64,000 nt of DNA from Elioraea tepidiphila DSM 17972 (lineage in GTDB: Bacteria; Pseudomonadota; Alphaproteobacteria; Acetobacterales; Acetobacteraceae), in assembly GCF_000378465.1 (NCBI RefSeq), contig NZ_KB899918.1, forward strand, positions 62,001 through 126,000, given 5' to 3'. Below the pieces are notes generated by a model. That model saw nothing but the letters and a program-made list of their open reading frames with translations. It was not told the origin of the DNA and ran no database searches. Made by a program: the position numbers and the translations under genes. Every line of letters begins with the position of its first letter. Within the stretch, counting starts at the first letter, position 1. Positions 10,740 to 19,229 of this stretch are shown here, piece by piece.

Positions 10740-12135
10740 CATCCTGATCGTCGACGACGAGCCCGACATCCGGATGCTCGTCACCGGCATCCTGCGCGAC
10801 GAGGGCTACGAGACGCGCGAGGCGGCCGACAGCGACCAGGCGCTCGCGGTGTTCCGCGCACGCCGCCCGAGCCTGGTGATCCTCGATGTCTGGCTGCAGG
10901 GATCCAAGCTGGACGGGCTTCAGATCCTGGAGGCGATGCACCGCGAGGAGCCGGTCGTTCCGGTGGTGATGATCTCCGGGCACGGCACGATCGAGACCGC
11001 GGTGCAGGCGATCCAGCAGGGCGCCTATGACTTCATCGAGAAGCCGTTCAAGGCCGACCGGCTGCTGCTGGTGGTGCGGCGCGCGATCGAGGCCGCGCAG
11101 CTCAAGCGCGAGAACAGCGAACTCAGGCTCCGCGCCGGCGCCGAGGCCGAGATGGTCGGCGCCTCGGCGGCGATCCGCGAGCTGCGCTCGGCGATCGAGA
11201 AGGTGGCGCCGACCGGCTCGCGCGTGCTGATCACGGGTCCGGCCGGTGCGGGCAAGGAGGTCGTGGCGCGCATGATCCATGCCCGCTCGCGCCGCGCCGA
11301 CGGGCCGTTCATGGTGCTGAACTGCGCCACGCTGAATCCCGGCCGGCTGGAGGACGAGCTGTTCGGCGTCGAGGCCGGGGCCGATCCGATGGCGCAGCCG
11401 CGCCGCGCCGGCACGCTGGAACACGCGCATGGCGGCACGCTGCTGCTCGACGAGGTGGCCGACATGCCGCTCGAGACCCAGGGCAAGATCGTGCGCGTGT
11501 TGCAGGACCAGTCCTTCGAGCGGATCGGCGGGGCGACGCGGGTGAAGGTGGATGTGCGCGTGATCGCCACCACCAATCGCGATCTCGGCGCGGAGATCGC
11601 GGCCGGCAAGTTCCGCGAGGATCTGTTCTACCGCCTCAATGTCGTGCCCTTGCGCGTGCCGGCCCTGCGGGAGCGGCGCGACGACATCCCGCTGCTCGCG
11701 CGGCACTTCCTCGCCCGCTCGGCCGAGACCTCGGGCCTGCCGCTGCGCGATCTGGCCGAGGATGCGCTCGCGGTGCTCCAGGCCTATGACTGGCCGGGCA
11801 ATGTGCGTCAGCTGCGCAACCTGATGGACTGGCTGTTGATCATGGCGCCGGGCGACGCCAAGGAGCCGATCCGCGCGGAGCACCTGCCGCCCGATATCGG
11901 CGCCGCCGCCCCGCCCGTGCTGCGCCCGGACCGGTCGGGCGAGATCATGGCCCTGCCGCTGCGAGAGGCGCGCGAGCTGTTCGAGAAGCAGTATCTGCTC
12001 GCCCAGCTCAACCGTTTCGGCGGGAATATCAGCCGCACCGCCAATTTCGTCGGCATGGAACGGAGCGCGCTGCACCGCAAGCTCAAAAGCCTCGGCGTCA
12101 ACGCCGAGGATCGGGTCGCCGCCAACGGCGGATGA
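10729..12135 (+). CDS. ntrX: Response regulator NtrX, lacking the GAFTGA loop
   Basis: 468-residue NtrC-family regulator, partner of NtrY. The receiver domain has the phospho-Asp at 53 (VILDVWLQGSKLDG) and EKPFKAD. The AAA+ core has Walker A GPAGAGKEVVAR, Walker B TLLLDEVADMP and [12 protein letters not shown]. Where NtrC in this window has [13 protein letters not shown], this protein has ELFGVEAGADPMAQPRRAG. The sigma-54-contacting GAFTGA is therefore gone, so it probably acts as a repressor or sigma-70-class regulator. This is a known trait of alphaproteobacterial NtrX. The C-terminal helix-turn-helix is GNISRTANFVGMERSALHRKL. Confidence 0.94.
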   Translation: MAHDILIVDDEPDIRMLVTGILRDEGYETREAADSDQALAVFRARRPSLVILDVWLQGSKLDGLQILEAMHREEPVVPVVMISGHGTIETAVQAIQQGAYDFIEKPFKADRLLLVVRRAIEAAQLKRENSELRLRAGAEAEMVGASAAIRELRSAIEKVAPTGSRVLITGPAGAGKEVVARMIHARSRRADGPFMVLNCATLNPGRLEDELFGVEAGADPMAQPRRAGTLEHAHGGTLLLDEVADMPLETQGKIVRVLQDQSFERIGGATRVKVDVRVIATTNRDLGAEIAAGKFREDLFYRLNVVPLRVPALRERRDDIPLLARHFLARSAETSGLPLRDLAEDALAVLQAYDWPGNVRQLRNLMDWLLIMAPGDAKEPIRAEHLPPDIGAAAPPVLRPDRSGEIMALPLREARELFEKQYLLAQLNRFGGNISRTANFVGMERSALHRKLKSLGVNAEDRVAANGG

Positions 12136-12141
12136 GCCGCG

Positions 12142-12603
12142 ATGGCGCTCGTCCCGATCCGCGGTCTGTACGAGGCCCATCTGACGGTGCGCGACCTTGA
12201 CCGGTCGATCGTCTTCTATCGCGACGTCGTCGGGCTCACCTTCGCCCATCGCGTGCCCGAGCGGCATGCCGCGTTCCTCTGGATGGGCGCGCCGCGCGAG
12301 ACCATGCTGGGGCTGTGGGAGATCCACACCTCGCCGGTGTTCATCCGCAGCCATATCGCCTTCCGCGTCACGCTCGCCGATGTCGAGCGCAGCGTTGGCG
12401 AACTGCGGGCCGCCGGGCTGACTCCGCGCAACGGCGAGACGACGATCGATGAGCCGGTGGTGCTCGCCTGGATGCCTGCGGCGAGCGTCTATTTCGATGA
12501 CCCGGACGGGCATTCGCTGGAGTTCATCGCGCTGCTGGACGATCCGCCGCGACCGGATCTCGGGTCGGTGCCGTTGTCGCAATGGCGGATCATCCAGGCA
12601 TGA
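12142..12603 (+). CDS. VOC (glyoxalase/dioxygenase-fold) family protein
   Basis: 153 residues forming two beta-alpha-beta-beta-beta modules. The first starts LYEAHLTVRDLDRSIVFYRDVVGL, the second SHIAFRVTLADVERSVGELRAAG. The pattern ends with the ligand-like VYFDDPDGHSLEFIALL. Candidate metal ligands are His in the first strand (EAHLTV), His in SHIAF and Glu in LEFIAL. Members include glyoxalases, fosfomycin-type thiol transferases and dioxygenases; the substrate cannot be assigned. The ATG is six bases after the ntrX stop, so it is likely co-transcribed. Its stop overlaps the next start as ATGA. Confidence 0.75.
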   Translation: MALVPIRGLYEAHLTVRDLDRSIVFYRDVVGLTFAHRVPERHAAFLWMGAPRETMLGLWEIHTSPVFIRSHIAFRVTLADVERSVGELRAAGLTPRNGETTIDEPVVLAWMPAASVYFDDPDGHSLEFIALLDDPPRPDLGSVPLSQWRIIQA

Positions 12604-13088
12604 ACGAGGCGGGCGAAGGGGGCTCGGTCGGCCGGGTGCGCGCCGCGCTCCGTGCCGCGGGCCACGCGGACACGATCGCGATGTTCCCGGCCGGCACCCG
12701 CACCTCCGAGGACGCGGCGCGCGCGGTGGGCTGCGCGGTCGCCCAGATCGCCAAGAGCCTGGTGTTCCGCGCCAAGGGGTCGGGCCGGCCGGTGCTCGTG
12801 ATCGCCTCGGGCGTCAACCGGGTCGATCTGGCGAAGGTCTCGGCAGCCCTCGGCGTCCCGATCGAGCGCGCGGACGGACGCTGGGTGCGCGAGACCACCG
12901 GTTTCGCGATCGGCGGAGTCGCGCCGGTCGGGCACGAGGTCGCGCCGGTCGTGCTGATCGACGCGGCGCTGATGGCGCTGGATCGCGTCTGGGCGGCGGC
13001 CGGCAGCCCGATGCATGTGTTCGAGACGACGCCGGCCGAGCTCGTGCGCCTGAGCGGCGGGCGCGTGGTCGCGGTCGCCGAGAGCTGA
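12600..13088 (+). CDS. YbaK/EbsC-type aminoacyl-tRNA deacylase
   Basis: 162 residues of the prolyl-tRNA editing (YbaK/ProX) fold: IAMFPAGTRTSEDAARAVGC, then QIAKSLVFRA with the family's key Lys, PVLVIASGVNRVDLAKVSAALG, and a closing GGVAPVGH loop that shapes the active site. Family members hydrolyse mischarged Cys- or Ala-tRNA(Pro). The chosen start is the ATG inside the ATGA overlap with the VOC gene; an in-frame ATG at 12582 would only add six residues. The organism's ProS (57.1 kb) is the short type without an internal editing domain, so a free editing protein fits biologically (inference). Confidence 0.82.
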   Translation: MNEAGEGGSVGRVRAALRAAGHADTIAMFPAGTRTSEDAARAVGCAVAQIAKSLVFRAKGSGRPVLVIASGVNRVDLAKVSAALGVPIERADGRWVRETTGFAIGGVAPVGHEVAPVVLIDAALMALDRVWAAAGSPMHVFETTPAELVRLSGGRVVAVAES

Positions 13089-13152
13089 TCGGCAGGCACT
13101 GGCGCCGCCGTGCCGGCTGCGCTTCACTGACCGCACCATTCCGGAGGTCCGC

Positions 13153-14028
13153 ATGTCCCGCATCGCCTATGTCAACGGCCGCTATGTCCCGCACCGCGAG
13201 GCGGCGGTGCATGTCGAGGATCGCGGCTACCAGTTCGCCGATGCGGTCTACGAGGTGGTGCACGTCCATGACGGCCGCTTCGTCGACGAAGGCCCGCATC
13301 TCGACCGGCTGGAGCGGTCCTTGCGCGAGATCCGCATCCCCATGCCGATGCCGCGCGCCGCGCTCGCGCGCGTGCTGCGCGAGGTGGTGCGCCGCAACCG
13401 CATCACCGAAGGCATCGTCTATTTCCAGATCAGCCGCGGTGTGGCGCGCCGCGACCACGCCTTCCCCACCAGGCCGATCCCGCCCGCGCTGGTCGTCACC
13501 GCCAAGCGGCTGAAGCCCTTCCCGGCCAGGATCGACGGCTGGAAGGGCACCGCGATCACGCATCCGGATCAGCGCTGGGCCCGCTGCGACATCAAGACCG
13601 TCGGCCTGCTGCCGAACGTGCTCGCGCGTCAGGCGGCGGTCGAGAAGGGCGCGACGGAGGCGATCATGATCGCGCCCGACGGCATGGTCACCGAGGGCGC
13701 CTCGACGACAGTCTGGATCGTCGATCAGCAGGGTCGGCTGCGCACGCGCGATCTCGGCGGCAACATCCTGCCGGGCTGCACGCGCCAGGTGCTGATGGGG
13801 CTGATGCGCGACGAAGGCATCGAGTTCGTCGAAGGCCCGTTCAGCGAGAGCGAGCTGCGTTCGGCGCGCGAGGCGTTCATCACCTCGGCGAGCTCCTTCG
13901 TGAAGCCGATCCTGGCGATCGACGGCGTCAAGGTCGGCGACGGCACGCCGGGCCCGATCACGCGGCGGCTGTTCGACATCTTCGCGCGCCACGTGAGCGG
14001 CATGCGCAACGTCCCGCGCGCGGCGTGA
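13153..14028 (+). CDS. dat: D-amino-acid aminotransferase (class IV, PLP)
   Basis: 291-residue fold-type IV aminotransferase. The PLP-binding Lys lies in RCDIKTVGLLPNV, the same context as Bacillus D-alanine aminotransferase. TEGASTTVWIV carries the Glu that contacts the pyridine nitrogen, and NILPGCTRQVLM the phosphate-binding loop. It probably interconverts D-alanine and D-glutamate with 2-oxoacids. A branched-chain or aminodeoxychorismate lyase role is less likely given the RCDIK context. A good Shine-Dalgarno (GGAGG) precedes the ATG. Placement just upstream of hfq is familiar from other alphaproteobacteria. The stop overlaps the next gene's GTG. Confidence 0.85.
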   Translation: MSRIAYVNGRYVPHREAAVHVEDRGYQFADAVYEVVHVHDGRFVDEGPHLDRLERSLREIRIPMPMPRAALARVLREVVRRNRITEGIVYFQISRGVARRDHAFPTRPIPPALVVTAKRLKPFPARIDGWKGTAITHPDQRWARCDIKTVGLLPNVLARQAAVEKGATEAIMIAPDGMVTEGASTTVWIVDQQGRLRTRDLGGNILPGCTRQVLMGLMRDEGIEFVEGPFSESELRSAREAFITSASSFVKPILAIDGVKVGDGTPGPITRRLFDIFARHVSGMRNVPRAA

Positions 14029-14684
14029 GCGACCCGCTGCCTAGCGCCCTCGTCTTCGACTGGGACAACACGCTGGTCGATGCCTGGCCGGGCATCGCCT
14101 CGGCCCTGAACGCGGCCCTCACCGCCTTCGGTCACCGCCCGTGGTCGCTCGCCGAGGTGCGCGGGCGTGTGCGCCAGTCGCTGCGCGACAGCTTCCCGGG
14201 CCTGTTCGGCGAGGCGTGGGAGCGCGCGCGCGACGTCTTCTACGAGGCGCTGGAGCGCACCCATCTTCAGAACGTCACGCCGCTGCCCGGCGCGGCCGAG
14301 ACGCTGCGGCACGCGCGCGCCCTCGGCCTCACGCTGGCGGTGGTCTCGAACAAGACCGGCCGCTACCTCCGCCGGGAGGCCGAGGCGCTCGGCTGGAGCG
14401 ACCACTTCGTCACCCTGATCGGCGCCGGCGATGCGGCGGCCGACAAGCCCGATGCGGCGCCGATCCGCCTCGCCCTCAGCGCGCTCGGCGTCACCGCCGG
14501 CCCGCAGGTCTGGTATGTCGGCGACACCGCGCTCGACATGCAGGCCGCGCGCAATGCAGGCGTGCTTGCCGTGTTGATCGGCGACGCAGCGCACGATGGC
14601 GGGCCGGCGCGCGCGGCACCCGCCCTGCACATCTCCGACCACGCCGCGCTCCGCGATCATCTCACCCGGCTTGTGCGCGCCTGA
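14025..14684 (+). CDS. HAD-superfamily hydrolase (phosphoglycolate-phosphatase-like)
   Basis: 219 residues with all HAD motifs: motif [14 protein letters not shown] (nucleophile Asp, acid Asp two residues on), motif II VVSNKT, a Lys in [10 protein letters not shown] (motif III) and motif [17 protein letters not shown]. The cap is the helical C1 type found in Gph/PGP. The likely reaction is dephosphorylation of a small phosphometabolite. The start is GTG overlapping the dat stop (GTGA), so it is translationally coupled to dat. A strong hairpin follows immediately after its stop, before hfq. Confidence 0.85.
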   Translation: MSDPLPSALVFDWDNTLVDAWPGIASALNAALTAFGHRPWSLAEVRGRVRQSLRDSFPGLFGEAWERARDVFYEALERTHLQNVTPLPGAAETLRHARALGLTLAVVSNKTGRYLRREAEALGWSDHFVTLIGAGDAAADKPDAAPIRLALSALGVTAGPQVWYVGDTALDMQAARNAGVLAVLIGDAAHDGGPARAAPALHISDHAALRDHLTRLVRA

Positions 14685-14708
14685 CCCGGTGCTATATGCC
14701 GCACCGGG
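14671..14708 (+). promoter_or_regulatory. Hairpin after the HAD gene overlapping a probable hfq promoter
   Basis: CCCGGTGC (14685-14692) and GCACCGGG (14701-14708) are perfectly complementary, with an 8-base loop TATATGCC; no U-run follows. The same bases read as a promoter: TTGTGC (14671-14676), a 16-base gap, then TATATG (14693-14698). The gap before hfq is the natural place for such a promoter. The double role is inferred. Confidence 0.4.
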
Positions 14709-14790
14709 GCGTCGCGGAGACGAAGTGCCGCGCCGGCATTTTCCCGGACCGAATGCGACCCGAAACTACAAGCAGAAGAAGGCTCTGGCC

Positions 14791-15081
14791 ATGGCTGAGA
14801 AGTCGCAGAACGTACAGGACGTGTTCCTGAACCATGTCCGCAAGAACAAGACGCCGGTGACGATCTTCCTTGTGAACGGCGTGAAGCTTCAGGGGATCAT
14901 CACCTGGTTCGACAATTTCTCGGTGCTGCTGCGGCGTGATGGGCATACCCAGCTCGTCTACAAGCACGCCATTTCGACCGTGATGCCAGGCGCGCCGGTG
15001 GTGCTGTTCGACGCCACCAAGGCGGCGGCCGAGGCAGCGGCCAAGGAGCCTGCCCCTGCGCAAGCGACCTCCGCCGACTGA
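14791..15081 (+). CDS. hfq: RNA chaperone Hfq
   Basis: 96 residues. The Sm1 motif ([20 protein letters not shown], with NFSVLL) and Sm2 motif (YKHAIST) are complete, preceded by the distal-face N-terminus [13 protein letters not shown] short Ala/Glu/Pro-rich disordered tail follows (from about residue 80). Hfq hexamers pair small RNAs with mRNAs. The ATG follows AGAAGAAGG; the open frame upstream is not part of the gene. hflX follows directly, as in most proteobacteria. Confidence 0.97.
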   Translation: MAEKSQNVQDVFLNHVRKNKTPVTIFLVNGVKLQGIITWFDNFSVLLRRDGHTQLVYKHAISTVMPGAPVVLFDATKAAAEAAAKEPAPAQATSAD

Positions 15082-15151
15082 CACCCTGCCCGAGCGGCGC
15101 GGACGCCGCGCCGCTCCGGCCGAGACACCGCCCGACCCGCGCGCGGCCGCG

Positions 15152-16441
15152 GTGGTGCTGCCCTGGTCCGGCCGGACCGGGGCAGAGGAGGACAGCGATG
15201 CGCTCCGTCCCGCCGAGGCGCGGCTGGAGGAGGCATCCGCGCTTGCGGTGTCGATCGGCCTGCATGTGCGCTGGCGCACCATCCTGCCGCTGCGCACGCC
15301 TCGCCCCTCGACCCTGCTCGGCGGCGGTCAGGTCGAGCAGATCGCGCAGGAGGTGAAGCTGCACGGCATCGCGGTCGCGGTGGTGGACGCGCAGCTCTCG
15401 CCTGTGCAACAGCGCAACCTGGAACGCGCCTGGGGCTGCAAGGTGATCGACCGCACCGGGCTGATCCTGGAGATCTTCGGCGAGCGCGCGCGCACGCGCG
15501 AGGGGTCGTTGCAGGTCGAGCTCGCGCATCTCGACTACCAGCGCACGCGGCTGGTGCGGTCGTGGACCCACCTGGAGCGTCAGCGCGGCGGCTTCGGCTT
15601 CCTGGGCGGCCCGGGCGAGAGCCAGATCGAGATCGACCGCCGCCTGATCGGCGACCGGATGGCGAAGATCCGCCGCGAGCTGGAGGAGGTGCGGCGCACG
15701 CGCGGCCTGCATCGGGGCGCGCGCAAGCGCGTGCCCTATCCGGTGATCGCGCTGGTCGGCTACACCAACGCCGGCAAGTCGACGCTGTTCAACGCGCTGA
15801 CCGGCGCCGATGTCTACGCCAAGCACCAGCTCTTCGCGACCCTCGATCCGACCATGCGCGGGCTGAAGCTGCCCTCCGGGCGCAGCGTCATCCTGTCCGA
15901 CACCGTCGGCTTCATCAGCGACCTGCCGCACGAGCTGGTCGAGGCGTTCCGCGCCACGCTCGAGGAGGTGGCGGAGGCCGACATCATCCTGCATGTGCGC
16001 GACATCGCCCATCCCGACAGTGGAGCCCAGCGGGCGGACGTGATCGGCGTGCTCGACGGCATGGTGAAGGACGGCACGCTGGACGAGGCCTGGCCCGAGC
16101 GCACCATCGAGGTGCTGAACAAGGCCGACCTGCTGGACGATGCCGCGCTCAGCGAGCTTGCGGGGCTTGGCGAGCGCGCGCTGCTGGTCTCGGCGCTGAC
16201 CGGCGCGGGGCTCGACCGGCTGTGCACGGCGCTGGACGCGAAGCTCTCGGCCGGACTGCCGGTGCATCGGATCGCGCTCGACCCGACCGAGGGCGCGGCG
16301 CTCGCCTGGCTCTACGCCCATGGCGAGGTGCTGGAGCGGCGCGACAGCGCCGAGGCGATCCATCTCGCCGTGCGGCTCAGCCCCGACGATCGCGCGCGCT
16401 TCGACAGCCGCCGGGCGCGCGAGGCAGGCGCGCACGATTGA
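15152..16441 (+). CDS. hflX: Ribosome-associated GTPase HflX
   Basis: 429 residues from the GTG at 15152. The N-terminal HflX domain ([38 protein letters not shown]) is followed by the linker helix [21 protein letters not shown]. The G domain has [14 protein letters not shown] (G1), [23 protein letters not shown] (G3) and NKADLL (G4). HflX splits stalled or stressed 70S ribosomes. The frame is open upstream with no ATG, GTG or TTG between the hfq stop and 15152, so a start at the second GTG (15155) or a CTG upstream cannot be excluded. The C-terminus is an alpha/beta domain typical of proteobacterial HflX. Confidence 0.94.
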   Translation: MVLPWSGRTGAEEDSDALRPAEARLEEASALAVSIGLHVRWRTILPLRTPRPSTLLGGGQVEQIAQEVKLHGIAVAVVDAQLSPVQQRNLERAWGCKVIDRTGLILEIFGERARTREGSLQVELAHLDYQRTRLVRSWTHLERQRGGFGFLGGPGESQIEIDRRLIGDRMAKIRRELEEVRRTRGLHRGARKRVPYPVIALVGYTNAGKSTLFNALTGADVYAKHQLFATLDPTMRGLKLPSGRSVILSDTVGFISDLPHELVEAFRATLEEVAEADIILHVRDIAHPDSGAQRADVIGVLDGMVKDGTLDEAWPERTIEVLNKADLLDDAALSELAGLGERALLVSALTGAGLDRLCTALDAKLSAGLPVHRIALDPTEGAALAWLYAHGEVLERRDSAEAIHLAVRLSPDDRARFDSRRAREAGAHD

Positions 16442-16463
16442 CGTCACGCCGCGGCGCTGCTGC

Positions 16464-16479
16464 GATGCGGGTCCGCATC
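16464..16479. repeat. 16-base inverted repeat in front of groES
   Basis: GATGCGG, two bases, CCGCATC: perfect 7-base arms ending 17 bases before the groES ATG. It is not a CIRCE element (no TTAGCACTC). A protein-binding operator or a short mRNA hairpin over the leader would both fit. Confidence 0.4.
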
Positions 16480-16496
16480 ACCCAAGGAGAGTCGCG

Positions 16497-16784
16497 ATGC
16501 CGTTCAAGCCGCTCGGCGACCGTGTGCTGGTCGAGCCTGCTGTTGCCGAAACGAAGTCGAAGGGCGGGATCATCATCCCCGACACCGCCGGCGAGAAACC
16601 CACCCGCGGCAAGGTGATCGCCGCCGGCCCCGGCACCCGCACCGAGGATGGGCGGCTGCTGCCGCTCGACGTCAAGAAGGGCGACATGGTGCTGTACGGC
16701 AAGTGGTCGGGCACCGAGGTGAAGATGGACGGCAAGGACTACGTGATCCTCAAGGAGTCCGACATCCTCGGGGTGGAGGGCTGA
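16497..16784 (+). CDS. groES: Co-chaperonin GroES, without groEL beside it
   Basis: 95 residues, the normal GroES length. It shows [12 protein letters not shown], the mobile loop that binds GroEL ([21 protein letters not shown]), the roof region and the closing [13 protein letters not shown]. It caps the GroEL ring for protein folding. The start ATG follows AAGGAGAG. Unlike the usual groES-groEL pair, the next gene is an inositol-phosphatase-like enzyme and no groEL occurs in the window. It may be a second, separate copy or a split operon. No CIRCE or clear heat-shock promoter is visible in the 55 bases upstream. Confidence 0.95.
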   Translation: MPFKPLGDRVLVEPAVAETKSKGGIIIPDTAGEKPTRGKVIAAGPGTRTEDGRLLPLDVKKGDMVLYGKWSGTEVKMDGKDYVILKESDILGVEG

Positions 16785-17614
16785 CACCCGTCATAACCGC
16801 GGCGCGCGCGGACGAGGTCGCCGCGCTGCTCGCAGAGGCGGCCGCGGCCGAGATCTGGCCCCGTTTCCGCAACCTCGCCGCCGGCGAGGTGCGCACCAAG
16901 ACCGGCCCGCACGACATGGTGACGGCCGCCGACGAGGCGGCCGAGCGCGCGATCGAGGCGGCCCTCGGCCGGATGTTCCCCGGCGTGCCCGTGGTGGGCG
17001 AGGAGGCGGCGGCGGCCGATCCGTCCCTGCTCGGTCGCGTCGGTGCCGCGGACGCCGTGTTCGTCTGCGACCCGGTGGACGGCACGGCGAATTTCGCCGC
17101 CGGGCTGCCGCTGTTCGGCGCGATGCTGGCGCTGATCCGCAAGGGCGAGCCGGTTGCGGCCTGGATCCACGATCCGGTGCTGAAGGACACCGCGATCGCG
17201 CTGCGCGGGGAGGGGGCCTGGGTGCAGGGCGCGGATGGCGCGCGCCACGACCTGCGCGTGGCCGAGCCTGCGCCGGTCGGGCGGATGGTCGCGGCCGTCA
17301 GCCATCGCTACCTGCCGCCGGACCGGGCCGGCATCGTGCGCGGCAATCTCGGCGCGCTCGGGGCGACCTGGGAGTTGCGCTGCGCGGCGCACGAGTGGCG
17401 GCTCGCGGCCTCGGGCAAGCTGCACGGGCTGCTGTACTGGCGGCTCTTTCCCTGGGATCACGCGCCGGGCGTGCTGCTGCACGCGGAGGCCGGCGGCTAC
17501 GCACGCCGCCTCGACGGGCAGCCCTACCACGCCGGCGTGCACACAGGCGGTCTGCTTGCCGCGCCGGATGGGGCGGGGTGGGAGGCGCTGAAGGCAGCGC
17601 TGTTCGCCGCGTGA
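16781..17614 (+). CDS. Inositol-monophosphatase-family phosphatase, apparent CTG start
   Basis: About 277 residues of the Mg-dependent, lithium-sensitive phosphatase fold. Motifs: VVGEEAAA with its metal-binding Glu, [17 protein letters not shown], and [15 protein letters not shown] with the third Asp. Substrates of the family include inositol phosphate, histidinol phosphate and PAP; fusions apart, the sequence does not decide. The first in-frame ATG (16703) lies deep inside groES, and no GTG or TTG follows before the fold begins. The best start is therefore CTG at 16781, whose last two bases form part of the groES stop (CTGA). The stop overlaps the next GTG. Confidence 0.8.
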   Translation: MTPVITAARADEVAALLAEAAAAEIWPRFRNLAAGEVRTKTGPHDMVTAADEAAERAIEAALGRMFPGVPVVGEEAAAADPSLLGRVGAADAVFVCDPVDGTANFAAGLPLFGAMLALIRKGEPVAAWIHDPVLKDTAIALRGEGAWVQGADGARHDLRVAEPAPVGRMVAAVSHRYLPPDRAGIVRGNLGALGATWELRCAAHEWRLAASGKLHGLLYWRLFPWDHAPGVLLHAEAGGYARRLDGQPYHAGVHTGGLLAAPDGAGWEALKAALFAA

Positions 17615-18081
17615 AAGCGGGTCGGGCGCCGCCCGACCCCGACTATGCGGCGCGCGTGCGCGCCAGTTTCGCGCGGCAACCCCTCATGACGCTGCTCGGC
17701 GCCTCGATCACCGCGCTCGGTCCCGGGACCTGCGAGGTGACGCTGCCGTATCGGCGCGAGCTCACCCAGCAGCACGGATATCTGCATGCCGGCGTGGTCG
17801 CGACACTCGCCGACAATGCCTGCGGCTACGCCGCCTTCACGCTGATGCCGGCGGACGCCTCGGTGCTGACGGTCGAGTTCAAGCTGAACCTGATGGCGCC
17901 GGCCGAAGGCGAGGCGTTGATCGCGCGCGGCCGCGTGCGCAAGGCCGGACGGACGCTGACGGTCGTCGAGGCGGAGGTGTTCGCGCGTCGCGATGGCGCC
18001 GAGACCCCGGTGGCTGTCATGCTGGCGACCGTGATGGCGCTGCACGGCCGCAGCGACGCGCCGAAGGAGACGCGGGCATGA
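17611..18081 (+). CDS. PaaI-type hotdog thioesterase
   Basis: 156 residues from the GTG overlapping the previous stop (GTGA). The hotdog signature is clear: [24 protein letters not shown], in which HAGV plus the Asp of LADNA make the active site, then [16 protein letters not shown] on the central strands. Members hydrolyse acyl-CoA, often phenylacetyl or other aromatic acyl groups. The longer open frame upstream is a shadow of the phosphatase gene. The gene is tightly coupled to pirin downstream (ATGA). Confidence 0.85.
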   Translation: MKAGRAPPDPDYAARVRASFARQPLMTLLGASITALGPGTCEVTLPYRRELTQQHGYLHAGVVATLADNACGYAAFTLMPADASVLTVEFKLNLMAPAEGEALIARGRVRKAGRTLTVVEAEVFARRDGAETPVAVMLATVMALHGRSDAPKETRA

Positions 18082-18989
18082 GCTGGCTCCCGGCCTCCGA
18101 CCCCGACTGCCCCGCGACACCCGACGGCGCGGTCGAGACCGTGATCGTGCCGCGCAGCCACGATGTCGGCGGGTTCGAGGTGCGCCGCGCGCTGCCGAGC
18201 GCCAAGCGCCGGATGGTCGGGCCGTTCATCTTCTGGGATCAGATGGGACCGGGCGAACTGGTCGCGGGACAGGGGATCGATGTGCGGCCGCACCCGCATA
18301 TCGGGCTCGCAACGGTGACGTATCTGTTCGAGGGCGGGGTGATGCACCGCGACAGCCTCGGCGTGGTGCAGGAGATCGCGCCGGGCGCGGTGAACTGGAT
18401 GACGGCGGGCCGTGGCATCGCGCACAGCGAGCGCACGCCGGCAGCGTTGCGTGCGAGCGGGTCGCGGCTGTTCGGCATCCAGTCCTGGATCGCCCTGCCG
18501 CGTGCGCTGGAGGAGACCGAGCCGGGCTTCGCGCATACGCCCGCCGAGGCGCTGCCCAAGCTCGCGGATGCCGGCGTCGCGCTGACGCTGGTCGCGGGCG
18601 CGGCGTTCGGCGTGACGAGCCCCGTGCGGACCGCCTCCGACACGCTCTACGCGGATGTCACGCTCGCCGCCGGCGCGCGCTTCGCCCTGCCGCGCGAGAC
18701 CGAGGAGCGGGCGCTCTACCTGGTGACCGGCGCGGTCGAGATCGCGGGCACGCGCCATCCGGCCGGGCAGCTCCTGGTGTTCCGCGCCGGCGATCCGATC
18801 CACGTGACCGCAACCGAGCCCGCGCGCGTGCTGGCGCTCGGCGGCGCGGCGATGGACGGGCCGCGCTACATCTGGTGGAACTTCGTGTCCTCGTCACGCG
18901 AGCGGATCGAGCAGGCCAAGGCCGACTGGAAGGCCGGACGGTTCGCACCTGTCCCGGACGAGACCGAGTTCATCCCCCTGCCGGAGTAG
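18078..18989 (+). CDS. Pirin-family bicupin protein
   Basis: 303 residues with two cupin domains. The N-terminal cupin holds the metal site: [22 protein letters not shown] (two His) and [12 protein letters not shown] (His and Glu). The C-terminal cupin (about 190-270) contains [20 protein letters not shown]. Bacterial pirins bind iron; some have quercetinase activity and some affect central metabolism. The physiological role here is unknown. The start ATG overlaps the thioesterase stop. It is the last gene of the groES-to-pirin run; a 240-base gap follows. Confidence 0.88.
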   Translation: MSWLPASDPDCPATPDGAVETVIVPRSHDVGGFEVRRALPSAKRRMVGPFIFWDQMGPGELVAGQGIDVRPHPHIGLATVTYLFEGGVMHRDSLGVVQEIAPGAVNWMTAGRGIAHSERTPAALRASGSRLFGIQSWIALPRALEETEPGFAHTPAEALPKLADAGVALTLVAGAAFGVTSPVRTASDTLYADVTLAAGARFALPRETEERALYLVTGAVEIAGTRHPAGQLLVFRAGDPIHVTATEPARVLALGGAAMDGPRYIWWNFVSSSRERIEQAKADWKAGRFAPVPDETEFIPLPE

Positions 18990-19179
18990 GGCGGCGGCGA
19001 AGACGGCGCCCAGTCAGCGCCAGCGCTGCCGCAGACGAGCGCGGGCCACCAAGTGGACGCAAGCAGCGCGACGTGTCCGAGAAGGGCGCGTCGTGCATCT
19101 CCTTGTATGCCAAGCTGTTGCGCGGCGTTGTGCGTCAGGGTCACGGCGTTGCGCCGTACCGCCTGGCAAGCCCCAACTG

Positions 19180-19195
19180 TGTGACGCACCTCACA
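19180..19195. promoter_or_regulatory. CRP-type palindrome TGTGA-N6-TCACA
   Basis: A perfect match to the cAMP-receptor-protein core (TGTGA 19180-19184, TCACA 19191-19195), 34 bases before the ATG of the unknown gene at 19230. It sits in a 240-base gap (18990-19229) that otherwise shows no open frame or clear hexamers. Whether a CRP/FNR-family protein uses it here is inferred. Confidence 0.5.
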
Positions 19196-19229
19196 CCTGC
19201 GAGCATCACTCCGTCGTCAACTCGCCATC

